Both the position numbers and the translations under genes were made by a program. A model generated the notes under the pieces. The model searched no databases and had not been told where the DNA came from. It was given only the letters and a program-made list of their open reading frames with translations. From positions 1 to 62,882 of the forward strand of contig NZ_QUBS01000074.1 in assembly GCF_003390925.1 (NCBI RefSeq): a stretch of DNA of 62,882 bases, given 5' to 3'. This stretch comes from Trinickia diaoshuihuensis. GTDB taxonomy: Bacteria > Pseudomonadota > Gammaproteobacteria > Burkholderiales > Burkholderiaceae. Positions 1 to 8,342 of the stretch are shown one piece after another. How positions within the stretch are numbered: position 1 is the stretch's first letter; each line of letters starts with the position of its first letter.

Positions 1-1
1 G

Positions 2-283
2 GGCGGCGGGACCGCGGGTGCGGCGGGCGGTGCGGGCGGCGGAACGCGCGGCGGGACGGGCGTGGCGCCGAGCGGCAACACGCTCGAGCAGCCGGGCGTT
101 CAGCCGGGCATGAACGGCGCGAATTCCAGCGGCGGCTACGGCAGCCCCGGCGCTACCGGATCGGAATCGGGCCGGACCTCGGGCCGCTACAGCAAATCAC
201 GCAATATGAACCAAAGCCCGTCCAATAGCACGGGCGGGTATTCGCCTCAGCAAGAGGGGCAAACGCCCAACGGGCAGCAATAA
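2..283 (+). CDS. C-terminal part of a Gly/Ser/Asn-rich protein (5' end outside window)
   Basis: The frame is open from the window edge to TAA at 281-283, so this is the 3' end of a longer gene. The visible ~93 residues are low complexity. They begin with a Gly/Ala/Thr tract and continue with Gly, Ser, Asn, Pro and Gln. No domain, membrane segment or motif is recognisable. Codon use is GC-rich and regular, which supports real coding. A GTG at 62 is in frame, but I see no ribosome site before it, so the protein very likely starts upstream. The function is unknown. Such tails occur in secreted or envelope-associated Burkholderia proteins, but that is only context. Confidence 0.5.
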   Translation, partial: GGGTAGAAGGAGGGTRGGTGVAPSGNTLEQPGVQPGMNGANSSGGYGSPGATGSESGRTSGRYSKSRNMNQSPSNSTGGYSPQQEGQTPNGQQ

Positions 284-297
284 CCCGTAGCGCGCGT

Positions 298-341
298 CGC
301 CGATGGGTCGCGAACGCGACCTATCCGCCGGCCCATCGGCG
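298..341. terminator. Nested hairpin after the Gly-rich gene
   Basis: A 10-bp inverted repeat (CGCCGATGGG at 298-307, CCCATCGGCG at 332-341) encloses a second hairpin (GTCGCG/CGCGAC). It lies 15 nt after a stop codon and just before the CBS gene. There is no T-tract, so it is a terminator-like or attenuating hairpin rather than a classic intrinsic terminator. Confidence 0.35.
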
Positions 342-367
342 CCCGCATTCAGCGAAGGAGAGTCGTT

Positions 368-793
368 ATGACGAGAGTTTCCGAAGTAATGACGCGCGAC
401 GCCGCCACGCTGGCGCCGAACGCCACCATGCAAGCCGCGGCAAAAATGATGGACGAGCTCAACGTGGGCGCGTTGCCGGTGTGCGACGGGCACAAGCTCG
501 TCGGCATCGTCACCGACCGCGATATCGTCGTGCGCGCGGTCTCGGCCGGCATGGACCCCAACTCGCCCGTGCAGAGCATCGCGAGCGGCCCCATCGCCTG
601 GTGCTTCGACGACGACGACGTGCAAGACGTGCAGCGCAAGATGGCCGAGCAGCAGATTCGCCGGCTACCGGTGGTCGACCACGAAAAGCACTTGGTCGGC
701 ATCGTGTCGCTCGGCGACCTGGCGACGAACGCCGACGGCAACATGTCCTCGACGCTAGGCGCGGTGTCCTCGCCGTCGGCACCCGATCGATAA
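368..793 (+). CDS. CBS-domain pair protein (141 aa)
   Basis: This is a small cytoplasmic protein made of two tandem CBS domains (about residues 7-60 and 72-128), with the typical [14 protein letters not shown] and [11 protein letters not shown] strand-helix signatures. Stand-alone CBS pairs bind adenine nucleotides and act as energy or redox sensors; the ligand here cannot be read from sequence. The ATG at 368 is preceded by GAAGGAGAG, which fixes the start. A second stand-alone CBS-pair protein sits at 48924-49394. The gene is convergent with transketolase. I see no sigma-54 or FNR element in the short upstream gap. Confidence 0.88.
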   Translation: MTRVSEVMTRDAATLAPNATMQAAAKMMDELNVGALPVCDGHKLVGIVTDRDIVVRAVSAGMDPNSPVQSIASGPIAWCFDDDDVQDVQRKMAEQQIRRLPVVDHEKHLVGIVSLGDLATNADGNMSSTLGAVSSPSAPDR

Positions 794-808
794 AAAAGAA
801 TTCAGGGC

Positions 809-836
809 GAACACGCCGGTAGCCCGGTCGGTGTTC
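809..836. terminator. Hairpin between convergent CBS and tkt genes
   Basis: GAACAC (809-814) pairs with GTGTTC (831-836), with inner CCGG/CCGG pairing. It lies in the 48-nt convergent gap and may serve both genes. It has no T-run. Confidence 0.35.
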
Positions 837-841
837 AACCG

Positions 842-2935
842 TCAATTTCCGCCCGGCGGTCCTGAAGACGATATCACACGCGCGATCTGCCGTTTTGCCG
901 CTTCATAGACGTGGTCGGGCGTGAACCCGAATTTGCTTTGCAGGTCGCGCATCGGCGCCGAGGCGCCGAACGTATGCATCGCGATCGTCTCGCCCCTGTG
1001 CCCCACGTATCGATCCCACCCGAGCGACGCTCCCTGCTCGACGGCAACGCGCGCATCGACATCGGGAGGGAGCACGGAGTCTTTGTACGCTTGATCTTGC
1101 AGTTCGAATACGTCCCAGGACGGCATCGATACCACGCGCGCGGCCACGCCTTCTTGCGTTAGGCGTTCGTACGCCTGCATGCATACGTGGACCTCGCTTC
1201 CCGTGGCGAGCAGCAAGACCGCCGGAGCCTCCCCGTTCGGCGGGTCGGCAAGCACGTAGGCGCCGCGCCGTACCCCTTGCGCGTCGGCGTAGCGCTTGCG
1301 ATCGAGCGTCGGCAGCGGTTGACGCGACAGCACCAGTGCGGTCGGACGCCGGTGCGCCGATAGCGCCATGCGCCAGGCTTCGGTCACCTCGTTGGCATCC
1401 GCCGGCCGCAGCACCGTCAGACCCGGGACAGCCCGAAGCGAAGCGAGCTGCTCCACCGGTTGATGGGTCGGACCGTCTTCGCCGAGCCCGATGGAGTCGT
1501 GCGTGAAGACGAACACGACCGGAACCTCCATGAGCGCCGCAAGCCGAAGCGGCGGCTTCATGTAGTCGCTGAAGATCAAGAACGTGCCCGTGTAGGGTCT
1601 TAAGTTCGACAACGCGAGTCCATTCGCGACGGCGCCCATCGCGTGCTCGCGCACCCCGAAATGCAAATTCCGCCCTTGCCGGTCGTCCGCCGAGAAACTG
1701 CCCGCGCCGTCGAATTTCAGCAAGGTTTTCGTCGAGGGGGCGAGATCGGCGGCGCCCCCGAGAATCCAGGGCACGCGTGGTGCGATCGCGTTGAGGACCT
1801 CGCCCGACGACGCGCGCGTCGCCTCGCCCTTCGGATCGGCATCGAACGTCGGCAACTCGGCGTCCCAACCGTCGGGCAGCGCGTGAGTTTCGATCAGATC
1901 CAATTCGCGCGCCAGCTCCGGGTACTGCCGTGCGTATTGCGCGAGCGCCGCGTGCCACGCTTGCCGCGCTTGGGCGCCACGCGCCCCGACGCCTTCGGCG
2001 AACCGTTCGTGAACATGGGGCGGGACATAGAACTGCTTTTCCTCGGGCCAGCCGTAAGCGCGCTTGGCCAGCGCGACTTCCTCTTCGCCCAGCGCATCGC
2101 TATGCGCAGCCGAGGTACCCTGCTTGTGCGGAGCGCCCCAGCCGATGACGCTTTTCACGACGATCAGCGTCGGCGCGTCGGTCATGCGAGCCGCATCGGT
2201 CAGCGCGGCATCGACGGCATCGAGATCGTTGGCGTCTTCCACGGTCAACGTATGCCAGCCATATCCTCTGAAGCGCGCCTCCACGTCGTCGCTATAGGCG
2301 AGATCGGTCTGCCCTTCGATCGTCACGCGGTTGCTGTCGTAGATCCACGTGAGATTGGACAGACGCAAATGTCCCGCTAGCGAAGCGGCTTCATGCGAGA
2401 TACCTTCCATCAAATCGCCGTCCCCGGCCAATGCGTAGACGCGGTAGTCGAATAGGTCGAACCCTTCGCGGTTATATCGCGCGGCGTACCAACGAGAGGC
2501 GATGGCCATTCCGACGCTATTGCCGAGTCCCTGTCCGAGCGGGCCCGTGGTCGTCTCCACGCCGGTCGTCATGCGGTACTCCGGATGCCCGGGCGTTTTA
2601 CTGTCGAGTTGGCGGAAACGGCGAATATCGTCGAGCGATACCGCCGGCGCCTGCGTCGCGCATCCCGCGTCGTCCACCGCTTTGACGCCGGCCAAATGCA
2701 GGATCGAATAGAGCAGCATCGACGCGTGGCCGACCGATAAAACGAAGCGATCTCGATTGGGCCAAAGCGGTTCGCTCGGGTCGTAGCGCAAATGACGTTG
2801 CCAAAGCTGATAGACGACCGGTGCCAACGCCATCGGCGCGCCGGCGTGACCGGAATTGGCCTTTTGCACGGCATCCATCGACAACGTGCGAATCGTATCG
2901 ATACAAAGCTTGTCGAGTGCGGGGTCTGAGTGCAT
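842..2935 (-). CDS. tkt: Transketolase
   Basis: This is a 697-residue thiamine-diphosphate enzyme that moves two-carbon ketol units in the pentose phosphate and Calvin-type pathways. The N-terminal pyrimidine-partner domain has SGHAGAP and the TPP/Mg motif GDGDLMEG at about residue 168. The central Pyr domain follows (REHAMGA, with the catalytic Glu in GVREHAM), then the C-terminal transketolase domain. Length matches bacterial Tkt. An upstream in-frame start at 2983 exists, but the ATG at 2935 has AGAGGA about 8 nt before it and begins the conserved MHSDPALDKL segment, so I chose it. Its position among stress genes, with its own sigma-54-like element at 2980-2993, suggests a conditionally expressed second copy rather than the housekeeping one. 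That last point is inference. Confidence 0.93.
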   Translation of the reverse strand: MHSDPALDKLCIDTIRTLSMDAVQKANSGHAGAPMALAPVVYQLWQRHLRYDPSEPLWPNRDRFVLSVGHASMLLYSILHLAGVKAVDDAGCATQAPAVSLDDIRRFRQLDSKTPGHPEYRMTTGVETTTGPLGQGLGNSVGMAIASRWYAARYNREGFDLFDYRVYALAGDGDLMEGISHEAASLAGHLRLSNLTWIYDSNRVTIEGQTDLAYSDDVEARFRGYGWHTLTVEDANDLDAVDAALTDAARMTDAPTLIVVKSVIGWGAPHKQGTSAAHSDALGEEEVALAKRAYGWPEEKQFYVPPHVHERFAEGVGARGAQARQAWHAALAQYARQYPELARELDLIETHALPDGWDAELPTFDADPKGEATRASSGEVLNAIAPRVPWILGGAADLAPSTKTLLKFDGAGSFSADDRQGRNLHFGVREHAMGAVANGLALSNLRPYTGTFLIFSDYMKPPLRLAALMEVPVVFVFTHDSIGLGEDGPTHQPVEQLASLRAVPGLTVLRPADANEVTEAWRMALSAHRRPTALVLSRQPLPTLDRKRYADAQGVRRGAYVLADPPNGEAPAVLLLATGSEVHVCMQAYERLTQEGVAARVVSMPSWDVFELQDQAYKDSVLPPDVDARVAVEQGASLGWDRYVGHRGETIAMHTFGASAPMRDLQSKFGFTPDHVYEAAKRQIARVISSSGPPGGN

Positions 2936-2979
2936 TCCAAACGTCCTCTTCGAGGGTTGCAACGGAACAAGCGGAACGA

Positions 2980-2993
2980 GCAACGCCCATACC
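2980..2993 (-). promoter_or_regulatory. Candidate sigma-54 -24/-12 element for tkt
   Basis: The minus strand reads GGTATGGGCGTTGC followed by T. GG-N10-GC spacing is exact and the -12 half TTGCT is perfect; the -24 half has one change from GGCATG. It lies 45 nt before the chosen tkt ATG. Confidence 0.45.
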
Positions 2994-3132
2994 CATGGGG
3001 CCCCGCTGCAATAGCTGCATCACCGGTGCAGGTTTTACGAAAGCGCGCGCCGCAGCCTTACTCCGCTATTGCGCCACCCCTATACAGCGGCCCTCCAGCC
3101 GCCGCGAGCCACCAGCGGATGCATCGATACAA

Positions 3133-3146
3133 GGAACGCTCGTTGC
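3133..3146 (+). promoter_or_regulatory. Candidate sigma-54 -24/-12 element before the DUF2795 gene
   Basis: GGAACGCTCGTTGC followed by T. GG-N10-GC spacing is exact and TTGCT is perfect. It is 41 nt before the ATG at 3187. It is almost the same string as those at 8643, 15614 and 24642, each before an unrelated gene. Confidence 0.6.
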
Positions 3147-3186
3147 TTGATTCCGGGTGTGTTCAACCGCAACGAAGGAGGCATGT

Positions 3187-3420
3187 ATGGCCCAGCATCC
3201 GGCCCACTCCCAAGACCATCGACACCCCGGCCAACCGTCGCCGGTCGCCGTCCAGAAAGCACTGGCGGGCGTCGACTACCCGACCACGCGGGAGCACCTG
3301 GCCGAGACCGCGCGCAGCCACCACGCGGACCGCGAAATCGTCGAACTGCTCGACCGCCTTCCCGATAAGAACTACGACAGCCCCGCTGCCGTGTCCAAGG
3401 CGATCGCGCAAGTGCAGTAG
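3187..3420 (+). CDS. DUF2795 family protein (77 aa)
   Basis: This small hydrophilic protein matches the DUF2795 pattern: a G-V-D-Y-P core, then a helix ending in DREIVELLDRLPDKNYDSPAAVSKAI. The family has no assigned biochemical role. It is common beside PRC-barrel and stress genes in actinobacteria and Burkholderiales. The N-terminal ~25 residues are His/Gln/Pro-rich and probably disordered. The ATG at 3187 follows GAAGGAGG. A PRC-barrel gene begins 65 nt downstream with its own strong ribosome site, so the two are probably one transcript from the element at 3133. Confidence 0.85.
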   Translation: MAQHPAHSQDHRHPGQPSPVAVQKALAGVDYPTTREHLAETARSHHADREIVELLDRLPDKNYDSPAAVSKAIAQVQ

Positions 3421-3485
3421 GCGCCGGGCGAGCGCGAGAAGCGACGTCGACCCACAGTCATAGACCGTCATCAAAGGAGGACATC

Positions 3486-3983
3486 ATGAGCATTTCACCC
3501 GATCCGATCGGCAGTCGCGGCGAGACCCGCATCGTCGGCAAAGGCAGTCAGACGGCAGAAGGCCCAGGCCCCTACGTCATGGCGGCAAGCACGCTGGACG
3601 GCGACAAGGTCATGAGTTCCGACGGCGAGGATGTCGGCAAGATCAAGGAAATCATGTTGGACGTCTACACCGGGCGGATTGCCTACGCCGTCATGTCGAG
3701 CGGCGGCTTTCTCGGCATCGGCGACAAGCTGTTGGCGATCCCGTGGAGCGCTCTGACTTTGGACACGGACCGCAAGTGCTTCTTGCTTTCGGTGACGAGC
3801 GAGGCCGTCAAGAACGCTCCGGGCTTCGACAAGGATCACTGGCCTGCCATGGCCGATGTCGCCTGGGCAAGCGAGCTGCATGATTACTACCGCACTTCGC
3901 CATACTGGGATTCGAACATGGAGCGAGTCGAAACCACGGGCGCTGCATCCGGAACCACGCCCGATCGCAGCGGGCACCACTAA
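3486..3983 (+). CDS. PRC-barrel domain protein, paralogue 1 (165 aa)
   Basis: The PRC-barrel core lies at about residues 30-105 (starting ASTLDGDKV, including the SSGGFLGIGDKLLAIPW strand region), with a ~60-residue tail. PRC barrels are small beta-barrels found in photosynthetic reaction centre H subunits, RimM and many stress proteins. The family is usually a scaffold or ligand binder, and no enzyme residues are evident. There is no signal peptide. AAAGGAGG precedes the ATG. It is a close paralogue of the product at 8754-9278, with most of the barrel identical, so a local duplication with divergence is likely. It follows the DUF2795 gene and is followed by a strong hairpin. Confidence 0.88.
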   Translation: MSISPDPIGSRGETRIVGKGSQTAEGPGPYVMAASTLDGDKVMSSDGEDVGKIKEIMLDVYTGRIAYAVMSSGGFLGIGDKLLAIPWSALTLDTDRKCFLLSVTSEAVKNAPGFDKDHWPAMADVAWASELHDYYRTSPYWDSNMERVETTGAASGTTPDRSGHH

Positions 3984-4005
3984 GTAAGTATCGCCGAGGC
4001 TCGAA

Positions 4006-4039
4006 GCGCCGGCCGCGACCCCACGGGCGCGGCCGGCGC
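4006..4039. terminator. Perfect 12-bp GC hairpin between convergent genes
   Basis: GCGCCGGCCGCG (4006-4017) and CGCGGCCGGCGC (4028-4039) form a perfect 12-bp stem with a 10-nt loop. It sits between the end of the PRC-barrel gene and the end of the zinc-knuckle gene. There is no T-tract. It is probably a bidirectional transcription barrier. Confidence 0.5.
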
Positions 4040-4070
4040 CCGCCCATTGCCGACGCGGGCGAGGCTCGCC

Positions 4071-4247
4071 TCACCCTCCGCCGATACCCTGCAACACGCG
4101 GCCCGTGCCGCCGCAAATCGTGCAGGGCTGCCCCTCCACCATTCCGGTTCCCCGGCACACGCGGCACGGACTCTCGCCGACGCCCGGTGCGTCGGGCGGC
4201 GCTTCATCTCCAGGACGGTTCGGTTCTTGGCTCTCTTGCATGGGCAT
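4071..4247 (-). CDS. Mini zinc-knuckle protein with two DnaJ-type CxxCxGxG motifs (58 aa)
   Basis: The 58-residue product has an acidic/Pro-rich N-terminal half and a C-terminal half with CRVCRGTG and CTICGGTG. These are two CxxCxGxG units, as in the DnaJ cysteine-rich region, and enough to bind one Zn. There is no J domain, so it is not a co-chaperone by itself. It could act as a redox or zinc holdase or in protein-protein contact; this is inference. The ATG at 4247 is set by GGAGG 5 nt upstream; the longer frame reaching 4346 has no such signal. A sigma-54-like element lies at 4300-4313. Confidence 0.75.
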   Translation of the reverse strand: MPMQESQEPNRPGDEAPPDAPGVGESPCRVCRGTGMVEGQPCTICGGTGRVLQGIGGG

Positions 4248-4839
4248 GGTCCTCCGTGAATGGGCGCGGCTGGCCCGCGCCGCCGTTAGCTGCGGGCGAG
4301 CAAATACCGGGCCGGCCGCCCCTTGGGACCCGAAATGTGGATACACACGATTGTGACGAACGAATTAAATCGATTCGCATTAACGGTAAGCGAACATTTC
4401 CGAAAGCCAATGAAAAGGAGGATTTCATTTCCACCCATCAAAACAAATGGGGCGATAGACAAAGGCCGCTCTTCCATATTGCGAACTGGCGAAGACGGTA
4501 TTAGTATTGCGCCAACCACGAATCAGGACCCGGTGCCACCCAACCAGTCGGGCATTCGAAACAATTACCGGATCGACGCAGGATGCGTGCCTGCGGCGGG
4601 TAATTAGTACCTTTCGTGTTCCATAGAAAAAATTATTCTTCGAAAACGTTTTATAGCGTCATATGAATAGCCATTCCGATCGCCCAGTTTTTTTGATTTA
4701 TGGCCCGGAGTTCTTTCCGGTTTTACTCAGCGCTTTTCGCCGACGAAGTAATTGATGCGGGACGACCGGCGCAACCGGTACCACGTCCCACTACTGATCC
4801 CGAGATCGATCGACTATCTTTGTTCCATTGGAGAGCAGC
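4248..4839. other. 592-nt divergent intergenic region, AT-richer than surroundings
   Basis: The region separates the minus-strand zinc-knuckle gene from the small plus-strand gene at 4840. Much of 4330-4720 is visibly richer in A+T than the flanks. A strong AAAAGGAGG lies near 4412 but no start codon follows at a usable distance. A weak stem CCGGA/TCCGG followed by TTTT occurs near 4705-4722. The six-frame ORFs here have no convincing ribosome site or codon pattern, so I annotate no protein. A small RNA or remnant of acquired DNA is possible but unproven. Confidence 0.5.
4300..4313 (-). promoter_or_regulatory. Weaker sigma-54-like element for the zinc-knuckle gene
   Basis: The minus strand reads GGCCCGGTATTTGC followed by T. 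Spacing and the -12 half are perfect; the -24 half departs from GGCACG at one base. It is 53 nt before the ATG at 4247. Confidence 0.35.
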
Positions 4840-5040
4840 ATGCTGAGCCCACACGAACTCGCCACATTGATGTTGGTTAGGGACGCCCCCGACCAAATCG
4901 GCGACCGCGCCGAGCTGAGCACTTTGCTCGAGCGCCATTTGATCGCGCTCGAGCAACCCGCCGAAGAAGTCGGGATGCCGCGACCGCGCATCACCGAAAA
5001 CGGCAACTCGATTCTCGAAGCCTGCTCGCGCCTGCGGTAA
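4840..5040 (+). CDS. Small uncharacterised protein (66 aa)
   Basis: The product starts MLSPHELATLMLVRDAP and is largely helical, hydrophilic and Leu-rich, with no signal peptide, Cys motif or membrane segment. I do not recognise a named family. The ATG at 4840 follows GGAG at about 10 nt; a TTG at 4828 is in frame but less likely. It lies 100 nt before phaB and could be co-transcribed with it. The ...RPRITENGNSIL... segment resembles a winged-helix wing region, which is only a loose hint of a nucleic-acid-binding or regulatory role. Confidence 0.65.
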   Translation: MLSPHELATLMLVRDAPDQIGDRAELSTLLERHLIALEQPAEEVGMPRPRITENGNSILEACSRLR

Positions 5041-5142
5041 GGGCGGGAGGGGGTTCTCGCAACGCGGCGAGATGGCAGTGAGCGGCACATCGCGCCGCCT
5101 TACGTTTCACTTCGTCAAACGCGCATCGAAGGAGAATCGAAG

Positions 5143-5886
5143 ATGACCAAAAGACTTGCCCTCGTCACCGGCGGCATGGGCGGCATCGGCGAAGCGATCA
5201 GCATCAGATTGCACGATGTCGGCCATGCCGTCGTCGTCACCTATTCGCCGAGCAACACCGGCGCCGACGACTGGCTCGCAAAAATGGAAGCGTCCGGCCG
5301 GCAGTTCAGAGCGTATCCCGTCGACGTGGCCGACTACGATTCGTGCGAACGCTGCGCGGCTCAGATCAAAGCCGAGATCGGCCCGATCGACATCCTGGTC
5401 AACAACGCGGGCATCACGCGCGATTCGAGCTTCAAGAAGCTCGACAAGGGGGGATGGGACGCGGTGTTGCGCACGAACCTCGACTCGGTCTTCAACATGA
5501 CTAAGCAGTGGTACGAAGACATGACGGCGCGCGGCTGGGGGCGCATCGTCAATATCTCGTCGGTCATCGGCTGCAAAGGCGGCTTCGGGCAAACGAACTA
5601 CGCCGCGGCCAAGGCGGGGATGCACGGGTTCACGAAATCGCTCGCGCTCGAAGTCGCGCGCAAGGGCGTGACCGTCAACACCGTCTCCCCGGGCTTTATC
5701 GCGACGCGCATGGTCACCGCCGTCCCCGATGAGATCATGCAATCGAAGATCCTGCCGGAAATCCCCGTCGGCCGCCTCGGGCAACCCGAGGAAGTCGCGG
5801 CGCTCGTGGCCTACCTCTGCTCGCAAGAAGCCGCTTTCGTCACGGGCGCGAACATCTCCATCAATGGCGGACAGCATTTGCAGTAA
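5143..5886 (+). CDS. phaB: Acetoacetyl-CoA reductase
   Basis: This is a 247-residue short-chain dehydrogenase that reduces acetoacetyl-CoA to (R)-3-hydroxybutyryl-CoA with NADPH, the second step of polyhydroxybutyrate synthesis. Seen: the Rossmann motif TGGMGGIGEAI (a TGxxxGIG variant), NNAG, the catalytic Ser in NISS, the YAAAK catalytic Tyr/Lys pair, and the C-terminal SINGGQH close to that of Cupriavidus PhaB. Length is normal for PhaB. GAAGGAGAA lies before the ATG. phaA and phaC are not adjacent, so this is an isolated copy in a stress cluster, consistent with PHB as a sink for reducing power at low oxygen. FabG is the main alternative, but the PhaB-like ITRD and INGGQH segments favour PhaB. 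Confidence 0.88.
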   Translation: MTKRLALVTGGMGGIGEAISIRLHDVGHAVVVTYSPSNTGADDWLAKMEASGRQFRAYPVDVADYDSCERCAAQIKAEIGPIDILVNNAGITRDSSFKKLDKGGWDAVLRTNLDSVFNMTKQWYEDMTARGWGRIVNISSVIGCKGGFGQTNYAAAKAGMHGFTKSLALEVARKGVTVNTVSPGFIATRMVTAVPDEIMQSKILPEIPVGRLGQPEEVAALVAYLCSQEAAFVTGANISINGGQHLQ

Positions 5887-6048
5887 AGCGCGCCGCCGCG
5901 GCAACGTTATCGAACCATACGGCCGAGCGCGGCTTGCATCGCGCTGACGGCCCATCCACGCCGACCGGTACGCCTCTCGCCTCGCAGCCGGTCCGAGTCG
6001 CGCCGTGCGCCGGAGGTTTTTCGCGCGCGGCGCGCTCGTATGCGCTCC

Positions 6049-6062
6049 GGCATGTCGCTTGC
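6049..6062 (+). promoter_or_regulatory. Candidate sigma-54 -24/-12 element for treA
   Basis: GGCATGTCGCTTGC followed by A. Both half-sites and the spacing match the GGCAYR-N5-TTGCW consensus. It is 97 nt upstream of the treA ATG. Confidence 0.55.
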
Positions 6063-6158
6063 ACCGCCGCCCGCGTCGATCCCGCGAGCCGGGCGCACCG
6101 GCGCGCGCCCCGGCCGCGCGGCATCGGCACCTATATCCATTACGAAAGGATCAGCCCT

Positions 6159-7901
6159 ATGCGCTTTGCCCCCGCGCGTGCCGCGCTCGCCGCTGCCTTG
6201 CTTGTCGCCGCAACCTGCGGTGCCGCCAAACCGGGATTCGAGCCGATCGGAACAGTGGCGGCCGGCGAGCCTGCTCAAGCCGCAAGCGAGATTCCGGCGA
6301 GCCCACCCGCGCCGGCCTCCTCCGTCGCCGCGCCACCGTCGGAAAGCCTTGGCGATCTGTACCGCGACGTCGAACTGGCTCGCCTGTTCCCGGACAGCAA
6401 GACGTTCGCCGACATGATCCCGAAGGAGCCGCCCGAGAAGATCGTCGCGGCCTATCATGCGGCGCGCCAGCAAACTGGCTTCGACTTGCGCAAGTTCGTC
6501 GCGGCGCACTTCGAGACGCCTTCACGCGAAACGCGCCCCTATGCGTCGGATCCGAAGCAAACGGTCGTGCAGCATATCGATACGCTCTGGAATGTCCTCA
6601 CCCGCGACCCCGACACGGCGCCGAACCCCTGGTCGTCGCTCTTGCCGCTGCCCGCGCCTTACGTGGTGCCGGGCGGGCGCTTCGACGAAGTCTATTACTG
6701 GGATTCATATTTCATTATGCTCGGCCTCGTCGCCAGCGGCCGGCACGATCTCGCCGATGACGAGCTCAAGAACTTCGCCGCGCTGATCGACCGTTACGGC
6801 CACATTCCCAACGGCAACCGGACCTATTACCTGAGCCGTTCGCAGCCGCCGTTTTTTTCGCAAATGGTGGGGCTGCTCGCCGAGCACGAAGGCGAGAGCA
6901 TCTATCTGCAATACTTGCCCGAACTCAAAGCCGAGTACGACTACTGGATGAGCGGCGCGGCATCGTTGGCGCCGGGTCAGGCGACGCGTCACGTCGTCCG
7001 GCTGACCGACGGTACCGTGCTCAATCGCTACTGGGACGAGCGCGCCGCGCCGCGCGACGAGTCGTATCGCGAGGACGTGCTCACGGCGCGCTCGATGCCC
7101 CAGCGCGAGCCGGGCGAGCTGTGGCGCGATCTGCGCGCGGGTGGCGAAACCGGATGGGACTTCAGTTCGCGCTGGTTTGCCGACGACCGTACGCTCGCCA
7201 CGATCGACGTCACTTCGCTCGTTCCCGTCGACCTCAACGCCTTGCTCTACGGCCTCGAGCGGACGCTAGCGAAGGCCTATCGGCTGCAAGGCGACGCCTC
7301 GCGCGCGGAGAACTTCAACGCACGGGCCACGGCGCGCGCCGAAGCGATTCGCCATTGGTTGTGGGATCCGCGCATCGGCGCGTTCGCCGACTACGATTTC
7401 GTGCGCGGCAAATCGCACGGCCGATTGACGGCCGCCACCGCCTATCCGTTGTTCGCGGGCGTGGCGTCGCGGCAACAGGCGATCGCCGTGGCGCAATCCA
7501 TCAAGCGGGGTTTGCTGCGGCCCGGCGGCATAGCGACGACCGAGGTCCACACCGGCCAACAGTGGGACGAACCGAACGGTTGGGCACCGCTGCAGTACCT
7601 TGCGGTCGTCGGGCTGCGGCGTTATGGGGAAAGCGCGCTCGCGCGTACCATCGCGACGCGCTGGATCCGAACCAACGTCGATTACTACGCGCGCACCGGC
7701 AAGCTCGTCGAGAAATACGATATTGGCCGCAACGCCGGGCACGAAGCGGCCGGAGGCGGCGAGTATCCGTTGCAAGACGGGTTCGGCTGGACCAACGGCG
7801 TCTTGCGAGCGTTGTTGCTGCTCTACCCGAACGCCGTCGATATCGACCGGGCGGTTCCGGCCGCCGTCAGCAACGCGAGCGAGGCCGGCGCCGCGCACTG
7901 A
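6159..7901 (+). CDS. treA: Periplasmic trehalase (GH37)
   Basis: This 580-residue enzyme hydrolyses trehalose to two glucose molecules. An N-terminal signal peptide (MRFAPARAALAAALLVAATCGA) sends it to the periplasm. Both GH37 signatures are present: PGGRFDEVYYWDSYF at about residue 170 and QWDEPNGWAP at about residue 466. The (alpha/alpha)6 barrel appears complete. An open frame extends upstream to 5934, but the ATG at 6159 directly precedes the signal peptide and follows GAAAGGAT. With its own sigma-54-like element it is probably induced separately from phaB. Trehalose is an osmolyte and carbon source, so this fits osmotic or stationary-phase recovery. Confidence 0.93.
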   Translation: MRFAPARAALAAALLVAATCGAAKPGFEPIGTVAAGEPAQAASEIPASPPAPASSVAAPPSESLGDLYRDVELARLFPDSKTFADMIPKEPPEKIVAAYHAARQQTGFDLRKFVAAHFETPSRETRPYASDPKQTVVQHIDTLWNVLTRDPDTAPNPWSSLLPLPAPYVVPGGRFDEVYYWDSYFIMLGLVASGRHDLADDELKNFAALIDRYGHIPNGNRTYYLSRSQPPFFSQMVGLLAEHEGESIYLQYLPELKAEYDYWMSGAASLAPGQATRHVVRLTDGTVLNRYWDERAAPRDESYREDVLTARSMPQREPGELWRDLRAGGETGWDFSSRWFADDRTLATIDVTSLVPVDLNALLYGLERTLAKAYRLQGDASRAENFNARATARAEAIRHWLWDPRIGAFADYDFVRGKSHGRLTAATAYPLFAGVASRQQAIAVAQSIKRGLLRPGGIATTEVHTGQQWDEPNGWAPLQYLAVVGLRRYGESALARTIATRWIRTNVDYYARTGKLVEKYDIGRNAGHEAAGGGEYPLQDGFGWTNGVLRALLLLYPNAVDIDRAVPAAVSNASEAGAAH

Positions 7902-7934
7902 GCGCCGCGAACCGCGGCCCGCTCGCGCCTGTGC

Positions 7935-8258
7935 TCAAGGTTCTAAGTCGGCGTCGGGCAAGTTCGGCGTTTCGATATGATCGGGCTCGATGTCGGCATC
8001 CTCGGTCAACGTGGAATCGCCGTCGGCGGACGAGCGCTCGCCGGTGCCGGCTCGGTCCGTGTCGCTTGCAAGCTCGGCATCGCCAAGCTCCAACGCGTGT
8101 TCGTCGAGCTCGGTGTCTTTGTCGAAATCGTGCCGCTTCGCGCCGGCGATATCGCTGCCGCTATCGGACGAGTCGCTCGGCCCCAATGCCCCGGTTTCGC
8201 GCCCGCTCGTCTCGGACTCGCCGCTTTGCGGAAAATTGTCTGGATCCAGCGTGCTCAT
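7935..8258 (-). CDS. Small highly acidic protein (107 aa)
   Basis: The protein is dominated by Asp, Glu, Ser, Gly and Pro, contains no Cys and has no signal peptide or membrane segment. It is likely intrinsically disordered. The start MSTLDPDNFPQ at 8258 is fixed by GGGAGA about 6 nt before; the longer frame above it has no ribosome site. No family is recognised. It is convergent with treA and divergent from the 8411 gene, with a sigma-54-like element at 8298. Comparable acidic small proteins act as osmotic or desiccation protectants, but I cannot support that here. Confidence 0.65.
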   Translation of the reverse strand: MSTLDPDNFPQSGESETSGRETGALGPSDSSDSGSDIAGAKRHDFDKDTELDEHALELGDAELASDTDRAGTGERSSADGDSTLTEDADIEPDHIETPNLPDADLEP

Positions 8259-8297
8259 GTCGATCTCCCTCATTTGAATCGAACCTCTCGAAGTCGA

Positions 8298-8311
8298 GCA
8301 ATGCCCGCGCC
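8298..8311 (-). promoter_or_regulatory. Weaker sigma-54-like element for the acidic protein gene
   Basis: The minus strand reads GGCGCGGGCATTGC followed by T. -12 half and spacing are perfect; -24 has one change from GGCACG. It is 40 nt before the ATG at 8258. Confidence 0.4.
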
Positions 8312-8342
8312 TACGCTTGCCTCCTTGGCGAGGCACCGCTCC

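Noticed and set aside
4323-4607. 94-codon ORF in the AT-rich gap
   Set aside because: No ribosome site and no coherent composition; probably chance.
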